A DNA stretch of 64,000 nucleotides from CAYFFO01 sp964342485 (GTDB lineage Bacteria; Chloroflexota; Dehalococcoidia; Lucifugimonadales; CAJWER01). The stretch is taken from contig CAYFFO010000001.1 of the NCBI GenBank assembly GCA_964342485.1, positions 69,344 to 133,343 on the forward strand, given 5' to 3'. Shown here piece by piece: positions 1 through 8,687 of this stretch. Position 1 is the stretch's first letter; every line of letters starts with the position of its first letter. The position numbers were made by a program, and so were the translations under genes. Under the pieces are notes generated by a model. It was not told the DNA's origin. It ran no database searches and saw nothing but the letters and a program-made list of their open reading frames with translations.

Positions 1-176
1 GCTATAATACAGAGATCAGGGCCTATATCCTTAAGCATTTGTAAATAGTCATGGTACAGGGCTTTTATACCATGCCTTTCCCCAAATGCATCTAGCTTTT
101 CCCTCCCCCTGTTTACTCCAGCTACAAGTTCAAAATTGCCTGAAACTGCTATGGCATCTGCATGATTATCAGGGTG
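1..176 (-). CDS. Gfo/Idh/MocA family oxidoreductase, fragment
   Basis: The minus strand is open from the N gap to the left edge of the window (58 codons). It reads like the end of the first Rossmann unit of a Gfo/Idh/MocA NAD(P)-dependent dehydrogenase: a HADAIA stretch, then FELVAGVNRGREKLDAF, then YHDYLQMLKDIGPDLCII. In this family the second strand ends in 'VAGVNR' and the helix-strand after it ends in 'D.V.I.T'. The Gly-rich first strand and the start codon are lost in the gap; the catalytic half lies outside the window. Substrate cannot be told. These enzymes oxidise or reduce sugars, cyclitols or related compounds. Its link to the next fragment is uncertain because the gap length is only nominal. 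Confidence 0.6.
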
Positions 177-276
177 NNNNNNNNNNNNNNNNNNNNNNNN
201 NNNNNNNNNNNNNNNNNNNNNNNNNNNNNNNNNNNNNNNNNNNNNNNNNNNNNNNNNNNNNNNNNNNNNNNNNNNN
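177..276. other. Assembly gap, 100 N
   Basis: A run of exactly 100 N. The flanks do not overlap or resemble each other, so real sequence of unknown length is missing, including the start of the oxidoreductase fragment on the left and the rest of the sialidase-like frame on the right. Confidence 0.97.
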
Positions 277-447
277 AAATTCTCCACCTCCGTAACCTGC
301 CCTTATAGAAACAAAACCATCTGTACGCAATGTATAGCGATGTATGTTTTCGGTTTGTAGACCACGGTTTTCAACTCCATAAATTGACATCTCATCAGCC
401 CCGGTGCGTAAAATTCCTCTGTCAATGTAAATGCCTCTATTGTTCAA
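277..447 (-). pseudogene. Fragment of a sialidase-like protein, possibly broken
   Basis: A minus-strand frame of 57 codons runs into the N gap. It contains YTLRTDGFVSIRAGYGGGEF preceded by DEMSIYGVENRG. The pattern 'R.TLR.DGFVS..AGY.GGE' is one I associate with the C-terminal beta-sandwich part of glycosyl-hydrolase/sialidase-like proteins common in marine bacteria. Such proteins are several hundred residues long, but an in-frame TGA lies two codons upstream of the TTG at 447, and no other upstream frame carries recognisable sequence. It is therefore either a decayed remnant or a frame damaged near a contig end. Alternatives: assembly error, or a short protein that only resembles this domain. 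Confidence 0.35.
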
Positions 448-614
448 ATTTCAAAACTATTGTTTATCTGATGAGACATATTTGGGTCTCCTTAACATTT
501 CTCCATACAATAGCATTGGATCACTACCTTAATCAAAGGCCAAAGGCTGAAACTGGCAAAAACACTTCTAGGGTTTTGTTCGGTCAGTAAAGTTATTCTT
601 TCATGTAACTATTA

Positions 615-1883
615 TTAAGAGAGAAGTCCCTTAGAAAATGGTTTCGGCATTGCTACAAAAACAAAAGCGGCTAAAACATATAACCCTGAACAGAACACTA
701 AAACCCAATGGTAACTAGAAGTACTATCGAAAACCCAGCCAGCTGCAACAGGCATTGCAAGAGCCCCCAGGCTAACAAAAGAGTTAATAAATCCTCTGAG
801 TGTAGCAAAAGAATTCCTACCAAAATAATCTCCGATCATTGCCCAGGTCAATCCGGCTGCTCCTTCTGTAATCGATAGTATTATGCCAAAAAACACCATG
901 AATTCTATTTTTCCCGGGGAAATCAAAAGAAATATCAAACTAGCCGAACCTACTAACATTGATATCGCTACCAATTTATCCTTATACCATCTATCTCCGA
1001 TCCATCCCATAACAAAACGTGTGCCAATAGCCGCAATAGAACCAGTAGCTATGACTATAGCTCCGGTACCCTCTCCTAATCCCTTCCAAACCATCAAAGG
1101 AACAATATGTACAATTACGCAACTTCCAGCAGCTATTCTCAGAGTAATTCCCAATGCCAAGAGCCAGTATTCCCATGTTATTAAAGCTTCTTTGACCCGG
1201 AAACTTACGTCTGCAATCAGCGGAATATTATTTGAACCATTTTTATGATCCCCATCTGGTAATTGCCCTATCTCTTCAGGAGAATTTCTAATCAAGCAGG
1301 CTAGAGGTACTCCGACAATAAGGAGAACTACGCCGGACACAATAGATGTCAGCCTCCATCCATGATTAATAACCAGATAAGCAACAATCGGTGTTAAAAC
1401 GCTCCCGCCCACAGCAATACCCATTGAAATTATTCCAAATGCCATCCCTCGATTACGCACGAACCAGCGGGTAACTATCGCTGATGACCCGTTATGAAAA
1501 CCTAAGTTCGACCCTAACGAAACAACTCCAAGAAAAATCGCCAAAAAGGATCCGAAATTTTTTGCTAGGGGGAGCAGAATAAATCCTATACCTGCCAGCA
1601 AAACACCCAAAACCATCATTCTTCTAGGACCCCATTTATCGATCAAAAGGCCTGTGATTGGACTTTGAACCCCACCTTCAAGAGCTGACAGGCCGAAGAC
1701 TAGAGAGGTTGATGTATGGCTTAATCTCAAGTCTCGTGCCAATTCTAAGAAATATACTGCAAACCCTCTTCCGTAAAACCCAGAAAGTAAACAGTTTAAT
1801 ATTGCCCCAATGAAAGCAAATCGCCATCCATGGAAACTGTTCGATTCGTTATCTACCCCTGAATCCTTTTCAATATCATTCAT
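615..1883 (-). CDS. MFS transporter, oxalate/monocarboxylate-type
   Basis: A 422-residue polytopic membrane protein of the major facilitator superfamily. The loop between helices 2 and 3 carries the family signature GLLIDKWGPRR, repeated more weakly in the second half as GWIGDRWYKDK. About 12 hydrophobic segments are visible, with a short acidic N-terminal tail. The overall look (a conserved GRGFAVYF segment in helix 1, LVFGLSALEGG before the signature) resembles the oxalate:formate/monocarboxylate antiporter group; this is an inference. The frame is open to a TTG at 1892, but the ATG three codons further in (1883) is the simpler start. No linked enzyme points to its substrate. It is flanked by 170 bp of empty sequence on the left and the tRNA gene on the right. 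Confidence 0.8.
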   Translation of the reverse strand: MNDIEKDSGVDNESNSFHGWRFAFIGAILNCLLSGFYGRGFAVYFLELARDLRLSHTSTSLVFGLSALEGGVQSPITGLLIDKWGPRRMMVLGVLLAGIGFILLPLAKNFGSFLAIFLGVVSLGSNLGFHNGSSAIVTRWFVRNRGMAFGIISMGIAVGGSVLTPIVAYLVINHGWRLTSIVSGVVLLIVGVPLACLIRNSPEEIGQLPDGDHKNGSNNIPLIADVSFRVKEALITWEYWLLALGITLRIAAGSCVIVHIVPLMVWKGLGEGTGAIVIATGSIAAIGTRFVMGWIGDRWYKDKLVAISMLVGSASLIFLLISPGKIEFMVFFGIILSITEGAAGLTWAMIGDYFGRNSFATLRGFINSFVSLGALAMPVAAGWVFDSTSSYHWVLVFCSGLYVLAAFVFVAMPKPFSKGLLS

Positions 1884-2081
1884 GCTGAACAAATCATTAT
1901 CAGTTGTTTATTCCAAGGTTATAAGGCTTGGCCTTTCAATAGTTAAATCCACTACGATTGTAGTACGTTCCAAAATATTACCTGCATGAATAGGGATATG
2001 GCTATATTCAATTTTTCATGCCATTTGGCGATTCTTGTCCTAAAATGCGCACCCTATCTAATGAAGGCGTGCAAAAACTAC

Positions 2082-2157
2082 TGGTCGGGGTGACTGGACT
2101 TGAACCAGCGACCTCGTCGCCCCGAACGACGCGCGCTACCAACTGCGCCACACCCCG
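2082..2157 (-). tRNA. tRNA-Pro, anticodon CGG
   Basis: A complete cloverleaf can be folded on the minus strand. Acceptor stem CGGGGTG pairs with CACCCCG, D-stem GCGC with GCGC, anticodon stem CGTCG with CGACG around the loop TTCGGGG (anticodon CGG, reading CCG), and the T-arm is GCTGG-TTCAAGT-CCAGT. The discriminator is A and the 3' CCA is encoded in the DNA. The total is 76 nt. It stands alone, with no other tRNA gene recognised nearby. Confidence 0.97.
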
Positions 2158-2449
2158 TATCAAAATTGACCTAGTCGATTATACGTCAAGAGAAACAAAA
2201 TAGAACAGTTATTGGCCTATGAGTCAAATTGAAAACCATCTTATTTTGCAAATTAAATTACTGACTAAACTAGGATAAGGCGCACTATTAGCTGGAAACA
2301 GATATTGCGTCAAGACCCTTACTGATTAATAATGGAATGCAAATTAGATTTGGCACCGTATAAATTTGTTGTGTCTTAATAATTTTAGTAAAACATTAGA
2401 ACAGCAATAACGATGGCTTTAATACGAATAGAATTGGGAGCAAAATAAA
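2158..2449. other. Intergenic region upstream of aldehyde dehydrogenase
   Basis: 292 bp of AT-rich sequence between the leftward tRNA and the rightward aldehyde dehydrogenase. No ORF with family character and no clear promoter hexamer pair was found. The only signal is a GGGAG ribosome binding site 9 nt before the ATG at 2450. Confidence 0.5.
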
Positions 2450-3862
2450 ATGAAAATGTATTTAAACGGCAATTGGGTTGATCGAGAAGAAAAAATCGAT
2501 GTAGTTAATCCATTCAACGGACAGGTATTCGACACAGTACCAAAATCCAGTACAGAAGATGTTTTAGATGCAATTGCCAGTGCTGAAAGAGGCGCAAAAG
2601 TGATGGCTAAAATGTCTGGGTTTGAACGTTATGACCTACTAATGAAGGCCGTCAGCCTGATGCAAGAAAGAGTAGACGATCTCGGTAAAACCATAACCAT
2701 GGAAGAAGGAAAAGTAATATCTGAAGGGATTGGTGAAGCACAAAGAGCTATCCAAACAATGACAGGGGCAGCTGAAGAAGCAAAGCGACTTTCGGGTGAA
2801 GTAATCCCTCTAGATGGTGCACCAACCTGGACTGGTCAGCTTGGATTCACTTTGCGTGTCCCTTGCGGTATTGTGGCAGCGATAACCCCTTTCAATTTTC
2901 CCCTAAACCTAGTTGCTCACAAAGTGGGCCCTGCACTAGCTGCTGGTAATGCTGTGATTATCAAACCAGCTTCCGACACTCCGTTATCTGCTCTAAAGCT
3001 AACAGAAATATTACTTGAGGCCGGCATCCCTGCTGATGCTGTTCAGTGCCTAACAGGCTCTGGGGCAGCAATAGGCGATGCTCTTGTAGGCGACTCTAGA
3101 GTACGTAAAGTTACCTTTACTGGGAGTCGAGATGTTGGTGAACATATATGTCAAGCGGCAGGCCTTAAGAAAGTAACTATGGAATTGGGATCAAATTCTC
3201 CACTTATTGTTATGCCTGATGCTGATATTGAAAAAGTGGTCGCAGGAACCGTTTCCAGTGGGTTCTCCAATGCAGGACAAGTATGTATTTCAGCTCAAAG
3301 GATAATTACCGATCGTAAAGTTTATGCTGACTACATTGATGCTTTAACAGAAGGTGTTAAAGGTATTAGTACCGGTAACCCAATGGACGAGAACGTAAAG
3401 ATGGGTCCAATGGTTCGGCCCCAGGATGCAATCCGAGTAAACGAGTGGGTTAGAGAAGCTGTTGCGGGTGGAGCCAGAACTGTAATTGGAGGAGAATATG
3501 AAGGGGCTATACATTCACCAACAGTACTTGCTGATGTCAAACCTGAAATGCGCATTTCTTGTGACGAACTTTTTGGCCCTGCAGTTGCTGTAACGCCCTC
3601 ATCCAGTATCGAAGAAGCCATTTCATTAGCCAATGACTCTAACTACGGTCTTAGCGCAGCAATTTTTACCCAAAACATCGACTGGGCTATGAAATTTGCT
3701 CGTGAGGTAGAATCTGGAAATTTAATGATCAACTCAGGTCCACAATGGAGAGCAGATTTAATGCCATATGGAGGCCTTAAAGAAAGTGGAATGGGCAAAG
3801 AAGGACCAAAATATGCGGTTGAGGAAATGACTGAATTAAAAATGGTTATTTATCACCCCTGA
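2450..3862 (+). CDS. NAD(P)-dependent aldehyde dehydrogenase
   Basis: A 470-residue aldehyde dehydrogenase of normal length. It oxidises an aldehyde to the carboxylic acid with NAD(P)+ through a thiohemiacetal. Visible features: Rossmann segment PFNFPLNLVAHKVGPALAAG with the oxyanion Asn149, cofactor segment VTFTGSRDVG (about 221-230), general base Glu245 in MELGSNSP, nucleophile Cys279 in GFSNAGQVC, and the C-terminal ELFGPAVAV segment. The sequence looks closest to the lactaldehyde/succinate-semialdehyde branch, but the substrate is not decided by what can be read here. The start is the ATG behind a GGGAG site. It converges with the gamma-glutamyltransferase-like gene: the two stop codons sit side by side (3862/3863). 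Confidence 0.9.
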   Translation: MKMYLNGNWVDREEKIDVVNPFNGQVFDTVPKSSTEDVLDAIASAERGAKVMAKMSGFERYDLLMKAVSLMQERVDDLGKTITMEEGKVISEGIGEAQRAIQTMTGAAEEAKRLSGEVIPLDGAPTWTGQLGFTLRVPCGIVAAITPFNFPLNLVAHKVGPALAAGNAVIIKPASDTPLSALKLTEILLEAGIPADAVQCLTGSGAAIGDALVGDSRVRKVTFTGSRDVGEHICQAAGLKKVTMELGSNSPLIVMPDADIEKVVAGTVSSGFSNAGQVCISAQRIITDRKVYADYIDALTEGVKGISTGNPMDENVKMGPMVRPQDAIRVNEWVREAVAGGARTVIGGEYEGAIHSPTVLADVKPEMRISCDELFGPAVAVTPSSSIEEAISLANDSNYGLSAAIFTQNIDWAMKFAREVESGNLMINSGPQWRADLMPYGGLKESGMGKEGPKYAVEEMTELKMVIYHP

Positions 3863-5479
3863 TTAAGTCTCAATAGCGACCCCATAGCCTCTGGGGTCGC
3901 TGCCGCCACTAAGATTTCCATTATTCTGATCGACAACTATCGCCTGAACTCGAGCTGCCCTGCTGGGGTAGATACCGTATGAAGCGGAATCCCTGTATAC
4001 CCTATGTCCTTTAGCAACTAATTCGTCACACACATCCGAAGATATCCTGCCTTCTAAATAAACTTCATTTCCCTGGCAATCAAATCTAGGTGCTGACACA
4101 GCCTCAGTAGCAGTCATTCCATGATCTATTACGTTTAGAATCGTCTGTAGCACAGCGCTAATAATATAAGTTCCCCCAGGTGCACCAACTACCATAAAGG
4201 GCGAATTGTTATTGAAAATGATGCACGGAAGAGCACCGGTTGTACGCTTCTTACCAGGTGCAATAGAATTGGGCCTTCCTGGTATAGGGTCAAAGGCAAT
4301 CATATAGTTGTTTTGCAAGAATCCTAATCCTGGAGTAACCACACCGGAACACAGTCCATTTGTATGAGTCAAGCTAACACAATTACCGCTCGAATCTACA
4401 ATAGATATGTGTGTGGTACCCGCTCCGTTTAGAGAAACATTGTATCCAGTCCCGATATCATCTCCGGAATCAATTTTATTTCTCCACATTTGAGCACGTT
4501 CTTTTGAAACCAGATCTTCCTGTGGCACCTTTACAAACGAAGGGTCACCAACATATTCGACCCGATCAACAAAAGCCGATTTAAGAGCGTTTACAATTAT
4601 GTGTATATACTCACTACTATTATGCCGAATAGCCGCTAGATCATATCCTTCAAGAATATTCAAAATTCCCGCGAGGGTAACGCCCCCAGAAGGTGACTGG
4701 GTACTAGAAATTACGTATCCTCTATAAGTAGTTCTTATGGGTTTTTGGTTTTCCGTTGTGTATGAATATAGGTCGTCTTTTGTGACAAGGGCTCCGTTAT
4801 CTTCCCAATCATTAGACAGCCTTTCAGCAATATTCCCGGAATAAAAATCTTCTGGATTTTCAGCTATCGTTTCAAGGGTCAAAGCATAGTCGTTATTTAA
4901 CAAGAAATTTCCTTCATTGAGCAACACACCTGTTGGCATATAAATTGACTTTGATGCTACCGTGTTACTAAAACGCTGGGAGGCATTTGGTCTGCCTTTT
5001 GCGTAATTTATACGCCATTCGGCAGCCAATTCATGTGGTATACGATAACCCTGTTGTGCCAATTCGATTGAAGGTCGTATTGTATCTGACCAGTTAAAGG
5101 TCCCATAGCCAGAAAGTACATCGTGCAATCCTCTTATAGCAGTTGGCACTCCTATTGACTGATATCCTATTTCATTCAGATCTCCATTTAGAATATAGCC
5201 GCCGCCATCAGGACAAGTATCGAGAACTTTATCAGCCCAAATATCCGGTGTAGCTTTAGACCCTGCCTTGGAGCAAAAATCTACCACTAGGTCTTTACTA
5301 AATTCTGCCAAATATATGTGCATCCATCCAAGCCCACCAATTCCACAGTTCAGCGGATCGATTACACCTTGTATAAATGCAGCAGTGATAGCTGCATCAA
5401 TTGCATTTCCTCCATTCCTAAGTACCTTTACGGCTTCTTCTACAGCGCGAGGTTGAGGTGCTACTGCCATTGCTTTCAT
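3863..5479 (-). CDS. Gamma-glutamyltransferase family protein
   Basis: An Ntn-hydrolase made as a single chain (538 aa) that should cleave itself before Thr355 in the signature TTHISIVD. The N-terminus (AVEEAVKVLRNGGNAIDAA) and the later SPSGG and GAPGGTYI segments are typical of the family. The arginine that binds the gamma-glutamyl carboxylate in classical enzymes ('DFRExAP') is replaced by DFCSKAG, so the acyl donor may differ from glutathione. No signal peptide is visible, so it is probably cytoplasmic, unlike periplasmic Ggt. The frame is open to an ATG at 5545, but AGGAA 8 nt before the ATG at 5479 and the fit to family N-termini favour the shorter form. It lies just downstream of the MDR gene and probably shares its transcript. 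Confidence 0.85.
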   Translation of the reverse strand: MKAMAVAPQPRAVEEAVKVLRNGGNAIDAAITAAFIQGVIDPLNCGIGGLGWMHIYLAEFSKDLVVDFCSKAGSKATPDIWADKVLDTCPDGGGYILNGDLNEIGYQSIGVPTAIRGLHDVLSGYGTFNWSDTIRPSIELAQQGYRIPHELAAEWRINYAKGRPNASQRFSNTVASKSIYMPTGVLLNEGNFLLNNDYALTLETIAENPEDFYSGNIAERLSNDWEDNGALVTKDDLYSYTTENQKPIRTTYRGYVISSTQSPSGGVTLAGILNILEGYDLAAIRHNSSEYIHIIVNALKSAFVDRVEYVGDPSFVKVPQEDLVSKERAQMWRNKIDSGDDIGTGYNVSLNGAGTTHISIVDSSGNCVSLTHTNGLCSGVVTPGLGFLQNNYMIAFDPIPGRPNSIAPGKKRTTGALPCIIFNNNSPFMVVGAPGGTYIISAVLQTILNVIDHGMTATEAVSAPRFDCQGNEVYLEGRISSDVCDELVAKGHRVYRDSASYGIYPSRAARVQAIVVDQNNGNLSGGSDPRGYGVAIET

Positions 5480-5529
5480 TAACTTGTTCCTATAATCATA
5501 TTTGTTCTCTAATATTAAACCTACACAAA

Positions 5530-6507
5530 TTATTGTTGGTCCCATTCCAAAACAACACCCAAAGCTTGATCCGGATGATTATAAAGAAGATGATAAGCAT
5601 CCGGAGTATTAACGCCTAACATGCTATGTGTAATCAGATGGTCAACTTTAATACTACCCTTGTCTAGCATTTTCACTGCGTCTGCCTGGTGTGCTTTTCT
5701 AGGTTGAGATGACCGTATCCCACAAATCAATAACTTATCCATCATAAAGCTGGAATCAAGATTAAGCTGGCCACTACCAGGATTTGGGCCTCCCTGATAA
5801 GCTCCAATGAGATGTATAACACCATCTTTTTTAACCATTCTCTGCGCCTGATTGAAAGACTTGATTCCGGCTGGTCCACCTACGCAATCAACCACCACAT
5901 CAGCCCCTAGACCTCCCGTCAAATCTTTTACCTGTTCGATAATTTTCCCTTCTGACTCGTTCAAAACCATATCTGCACCACTTTTAAGAGATGCTTTAAT
6001 TCTAAGAGGTATCGTATCAACAGTTATTACTCGGCCTGGTTCCCTTTCTCGAACTGCTTGACTATACAAGTTTCCAACAATACCCTGACCCAAAACCACA
6101 ATATCGTCTCCGGGTTTAATAGGTGTACTTCTTGCCCAGCTCAACGCACTAGTTGATAAACCAATGAAGGTTGCGATTTGATACGACATGGATTCAGGAA
6201 GAGGAAATAAACCTCGTTCTATTTTTCCTAAAACATACTCCGCGTGCGGCCCTCCAACAAAAACTCTTTGTTCTTTATCTAACCCAGTTATTTTAGAACC
6301 AATTTCAGATATATTGCCCGATCCGGAATATCCCATCATTGAGTGTGATACAGGTTCATCTAGTACATATCTTCTAAATAGTTCAGACCCTCTGCTAATC
6401 AAACTGCTTTTCATCTTTACAAGCACTTCTTGATCTTTTGGGATAGGAATTTCTGCTTCTACGATTTGGACATTCCCGAATCCCTTCAATTTCTCAACCC
6501 GGATCAT
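5530..6507 (-). CDS. MDR-family zinc-type alcohol dehydrogenase
   Basis: A 325-residue medium-chain dehydrogenase/reductase. An N-terminal GroES-like fold (residues 1-130, with the RGSELFRRYV loop where many MDR proteins hold zinc ligands) is followed by a Rossmann domain with VVLGQGIVGN (about 137-146) and GADVVVDCVGG. The expected Cys and Glu zinc ligands of classical alcohol dehydrogenase are not evident, so zinc may be absent. The start is the ATG at 6507 with AGGGG 8 nt upstream; a frame continues to an ATG at 6546 without a good site. Its end lies close to, or overlaps, the start of the gamma-glutamyltransferase-like gene, suggesting co-transcription. Substrate unknown. Confidence 0.8.
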   Translation of the reverse strand: MIRVEKLKGFGNVQIVEAEIPIPKDQEVLVKMKSSLISRGSELFRRYVLDEPVSHSMMGYSGSGNISEIGSKITGLDKEQRVFVGGPHAEYVLGKIERGLFPLPESMSYQIATFIGLSTSALSWARSTPIKPGDDIVVLGQGIVGNLYSQAVREREPGRVITVDTIPLRIKASLKSGADMVLNESEGKIIEQVKDLTGGLGADVVVDCVGGPAGIKSFNQAQRMVKKDGVIHLIGAYQGGPNPGSGQLNLDSSFMMDKLLICGIRSSQPRKAHQADAVKMLDKGSIKVDHLITHSMLGVNTPDAYHLLYNHPDQALGVVLEWDQQ

Positions 6508-6782
6508 AGATATTACCCCTGTTTTCAAAATCCATTGATTTTCCATATGATCGCACGTGATAGCGGTCTGTCAACATAAAATAATTTATTGGTAGTTGGC
6601 TTATGCTCGATTAACGGATCGTCTCCAATATCTAGGAACTTTTTATCCAATTCGAACGAATTTCATGAATAGCATTTCCTCTATATTTAAATTCACGATG
6701 AAATTTAAACTTGTCTTTATGGTTTGATGTAAACTATCTGTGAATTTTGATATTTGTAGCACTGAGTTAAATATTTATCCTA

Positions 6783-7946
6783 ATGAAAAATTCTCTAAAT
6801 ATCGCCCTAGTATCTGGTTATGACTTCTCCCATATAAGCGGAGTAAACGATCATGTTTCAAACTTAGCCACTCAATTCCAATCCCTTGGCCACCAAGTAA
6901 AAATAATTGCTCCCTGTTCTAATGCTAGCTTGGTTAGCGAACCATTTTTTGTGCCTATGGGCCGCCCAGTCCCAATTCCAAGCGGAGGATCCGTAGCACG
7001 CGTATCCGTATCAATCTGGTTAAAGCCCAGAATAAGAGAATTTTTCAATAATAATTACTTTGACATCATACACGTTCATGAACCTTTTTCAGGGGCTTTA
7101 ACAGCTTTTATGTTAAGCGAATCTAATGGTGTTAATATTGCTACTTTTCATAGCTTTAAAGGTTCTTCTTTATATGAAATTGGCGGCACCCGACTAGCAA
7201 AACCTTACTCACAATTGATTCACGGCCGAATAGCAGTTTCTAAACCAGCTTCGGATTATATCCAATCGTATTTCCCTGGAAAATATACAATTATTCCAAA
7301 CGGGATCAACCTTAATAATTTTGGCACAAATATCAAACCGTTCCCACATCTTAAAGATGGCATGCTAAACCTACTATTCCTTGGACGTCTTGATAAAAGA
7401 AAAGGCCTTCGTCACCTTCTCTCAGCCTATAGCAAACTTAAATGGGATTGGCCAAATCTGCGACTGATAATAGTAGGTGGTGGAAACTTAGACACAGAAT
7501 CTCAACGCATATTGGGAGAAAGAAATCTCTCTGATATTATTTTCACTGGCCAAGTATCTGCAAGCGAAAAGGCAAGATATTTTAAATCGGCAGATATTTA
7601 CTGCTCTCCCGCCACAGGAAATGAAAGTTTCGGTATCGTTTTGCTTGAAGCAATGGCTTCAGGTGTTCCAATTGTAGCCTCTGAAATAGAAGGATATTCT
7701 AGCGTAATCACCAATGGGTCTGATGGTCTATTAGTACCTCCAAAAAATGAGATCGAGTTAGCTAATACCCTAGATATACTTTTAAAAAAGCCAGATCTAA
7801 GAGACCAGCTGATAAAACAAGCCAATGACACAGTCAAACGCTACGATTGGAACGTAGTTTCAGAAAGAATAATGGAATATTATTGGAAAATCATCCACAA
7901 AAACATTCATATACGCACAAAAGGAAACTTGTCCTTGATAAAATAG
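6783..7946 (+). CDS. GT4 glycosyltransferase, PimA/PimB-like
   Basis: A 387-residue GT-B fold glycosyltransferase (family 4). The acceptor half opens with IALVSGYDFSHISGVNDHV and carries DIIHVHEPFSGALTAF and TFHSFKG; the donor half has the retaining-enzyme motif ESFGIVLLEAMASGVP (E-x7-E). The arrangement 'GVNDHV ... HVHEP ... TFHS' is that of phosphatidylinositol mannosyltransferases such as PimA. The gene just downstream is a CDP-alcohol phosphatidyltransferase, so the likely job is adding a sugar (GDP-mannose is the family donor) to an inositol- or glycerol-based lipid at the inner face of the membrane. The family is clear; the acceptor is inferred from context. Confidence 0.85.
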   Translation: MKNSLNIALVSGYDFSHISGVNDHVSNLATQFQSLGHQVKIIAPCSNASLVSEPFFVPMGRPVPIPSGGSVARVSVSIWLKPRIREFFNNNYFDIIHVHEPFSGALTAFMLSESNGVNIATFHSFKGSSLYEIGGTRLAKPYSQLIHGRIAVSKPASDYIQSYFPGKYTIIPNGINLNNFGTNIKPFPHLKDGMLNLLFLGRLDKRKGLRHLLSAYSKLKWDWPNLRLIIVGGGNLDTESQRILGERNLSDIIFTGQVSASEKARYFKSADIYCSPATGNESFGIVLLEAMASGVPIVASEIEGYSSVITNGSDGLLVPPKNEIELANTLDILLKKPDLRDQLIKQANDTVKRYDWNVVSERIMEYYWKIIHKNIHIRTKGNLSLIK

Positions 7947-7994
7947 CTACTAATTCCAAAACGCTAAGCCTTTTCTAGGCTGCAGGTTAAAATA

Positions 7995-8594
7995 ATGAAC
8001 AGAACTGCAATTCGAAACATATTTTCACAGCGAATTGAACTACCAGTTACACGATTTCTATCAAAGGTCGGCATATCTCCGAATACCATTACATATATCG
8101 GTTTAATCGGCCCTATACTAACAGCTACGTTTATATATATGAATTTATTTGCTATAGCAGGAACTACACTTCTTGTTTCCTCCTCTCTTGATCTTTTTGA
8201 TGGTTCATTGGCTAGATTTACAAACAAGGTCACCAAATTTGGAGCACTTCTAGATTCAACAATAGACCGTTTATCAGAGTCTATAGTTCTACTGGGTTTA
8301 ATTTTTTTCTACGCAACACAATCATCGATATATGGAGTAGTAATTACCTACATTGCAATGGCAGGATCAATTATGGTCAGTTACATCCGAGCACGAGCTG
8401 GAGGACTTAAGGTTTCATGTGAAATTGGCATTTATACAAGAACTGAAAGGGTAATTTCACTAGGATTGGGTCTTATAATTAGTCAGTGGTGGACACCTGC
8501 AATTACTCTTGTTTTGTCCACAATCGCAATTTTTACCTTAATTACAACAATTCAGCGAGTTTTGCATATCAAGCGGGAATTGGATAGAAATTAA
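7995..8594 (+). CDS. CDP-alcohol phosphatidyltransferase
   Basis: A 199-residue membrane protein with the full CDP-OH-P motif D-G-x2-A-R-x8-G-x3-D-x3-D in DGSLARFTNKVTKFGALLD plus STIDRLSE (about 75-100). The family moves a phosphatidyl group from CDP-diacylglycerol to an alcohol using two metal ions held by the motif aspartates. Five or six hydrophobic helices are visible. It follows the PimA-like gene by 48 bp in the same direction. Close relatives make phosphatidylinositol phosphate or phosphatidylglycerol phosphate, and the neighbour favours the inositol lipid. An inositol monophosphatase gene at 15351 would fit the same pathway but is not linked closely. Confidence 0.88.
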   Translation: MNRTAIRNIFSQRIELPVTRFLSKVGISPNTITYIGLIGPILTATFIYMNLFAIAGTTLLVSSSLDLFDGSLARFTNKVTKFGALLDSTIDRLSESIVLLGLIFFYATQSSIYGVVITYIAMAGSIMVSYIRARAGGLKVSCEIGIYTRTERVISLGLGLIISQWWTPAITLVLSTIAIFTLITTIQRVLHIKRELDRN

Positions 8595-8687
8595 TATGTC
8601 AGGTAACTTTTTAACCGATAGGTTAAAATATATAGCAGATATTAACTGCGAGCGTAAATTCTTTAATTCAAACTGAGTTTAATATAA

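Noticed and set aside
883..1248. 121-codon plus-strand ORF inside the MFS gene
   Set aside because: Shadow of the real gene in another frame; it has no family features and no ribosome binding site.
2018..2203. A 61-codon plus-strand ORF (LLVGVTGLEPATSSPRTT...)
   Set aside because: It is the complementary strand of the tRNA-Pro gene. This peptide is a well-known spurious translation of tRNA antisense sequence.
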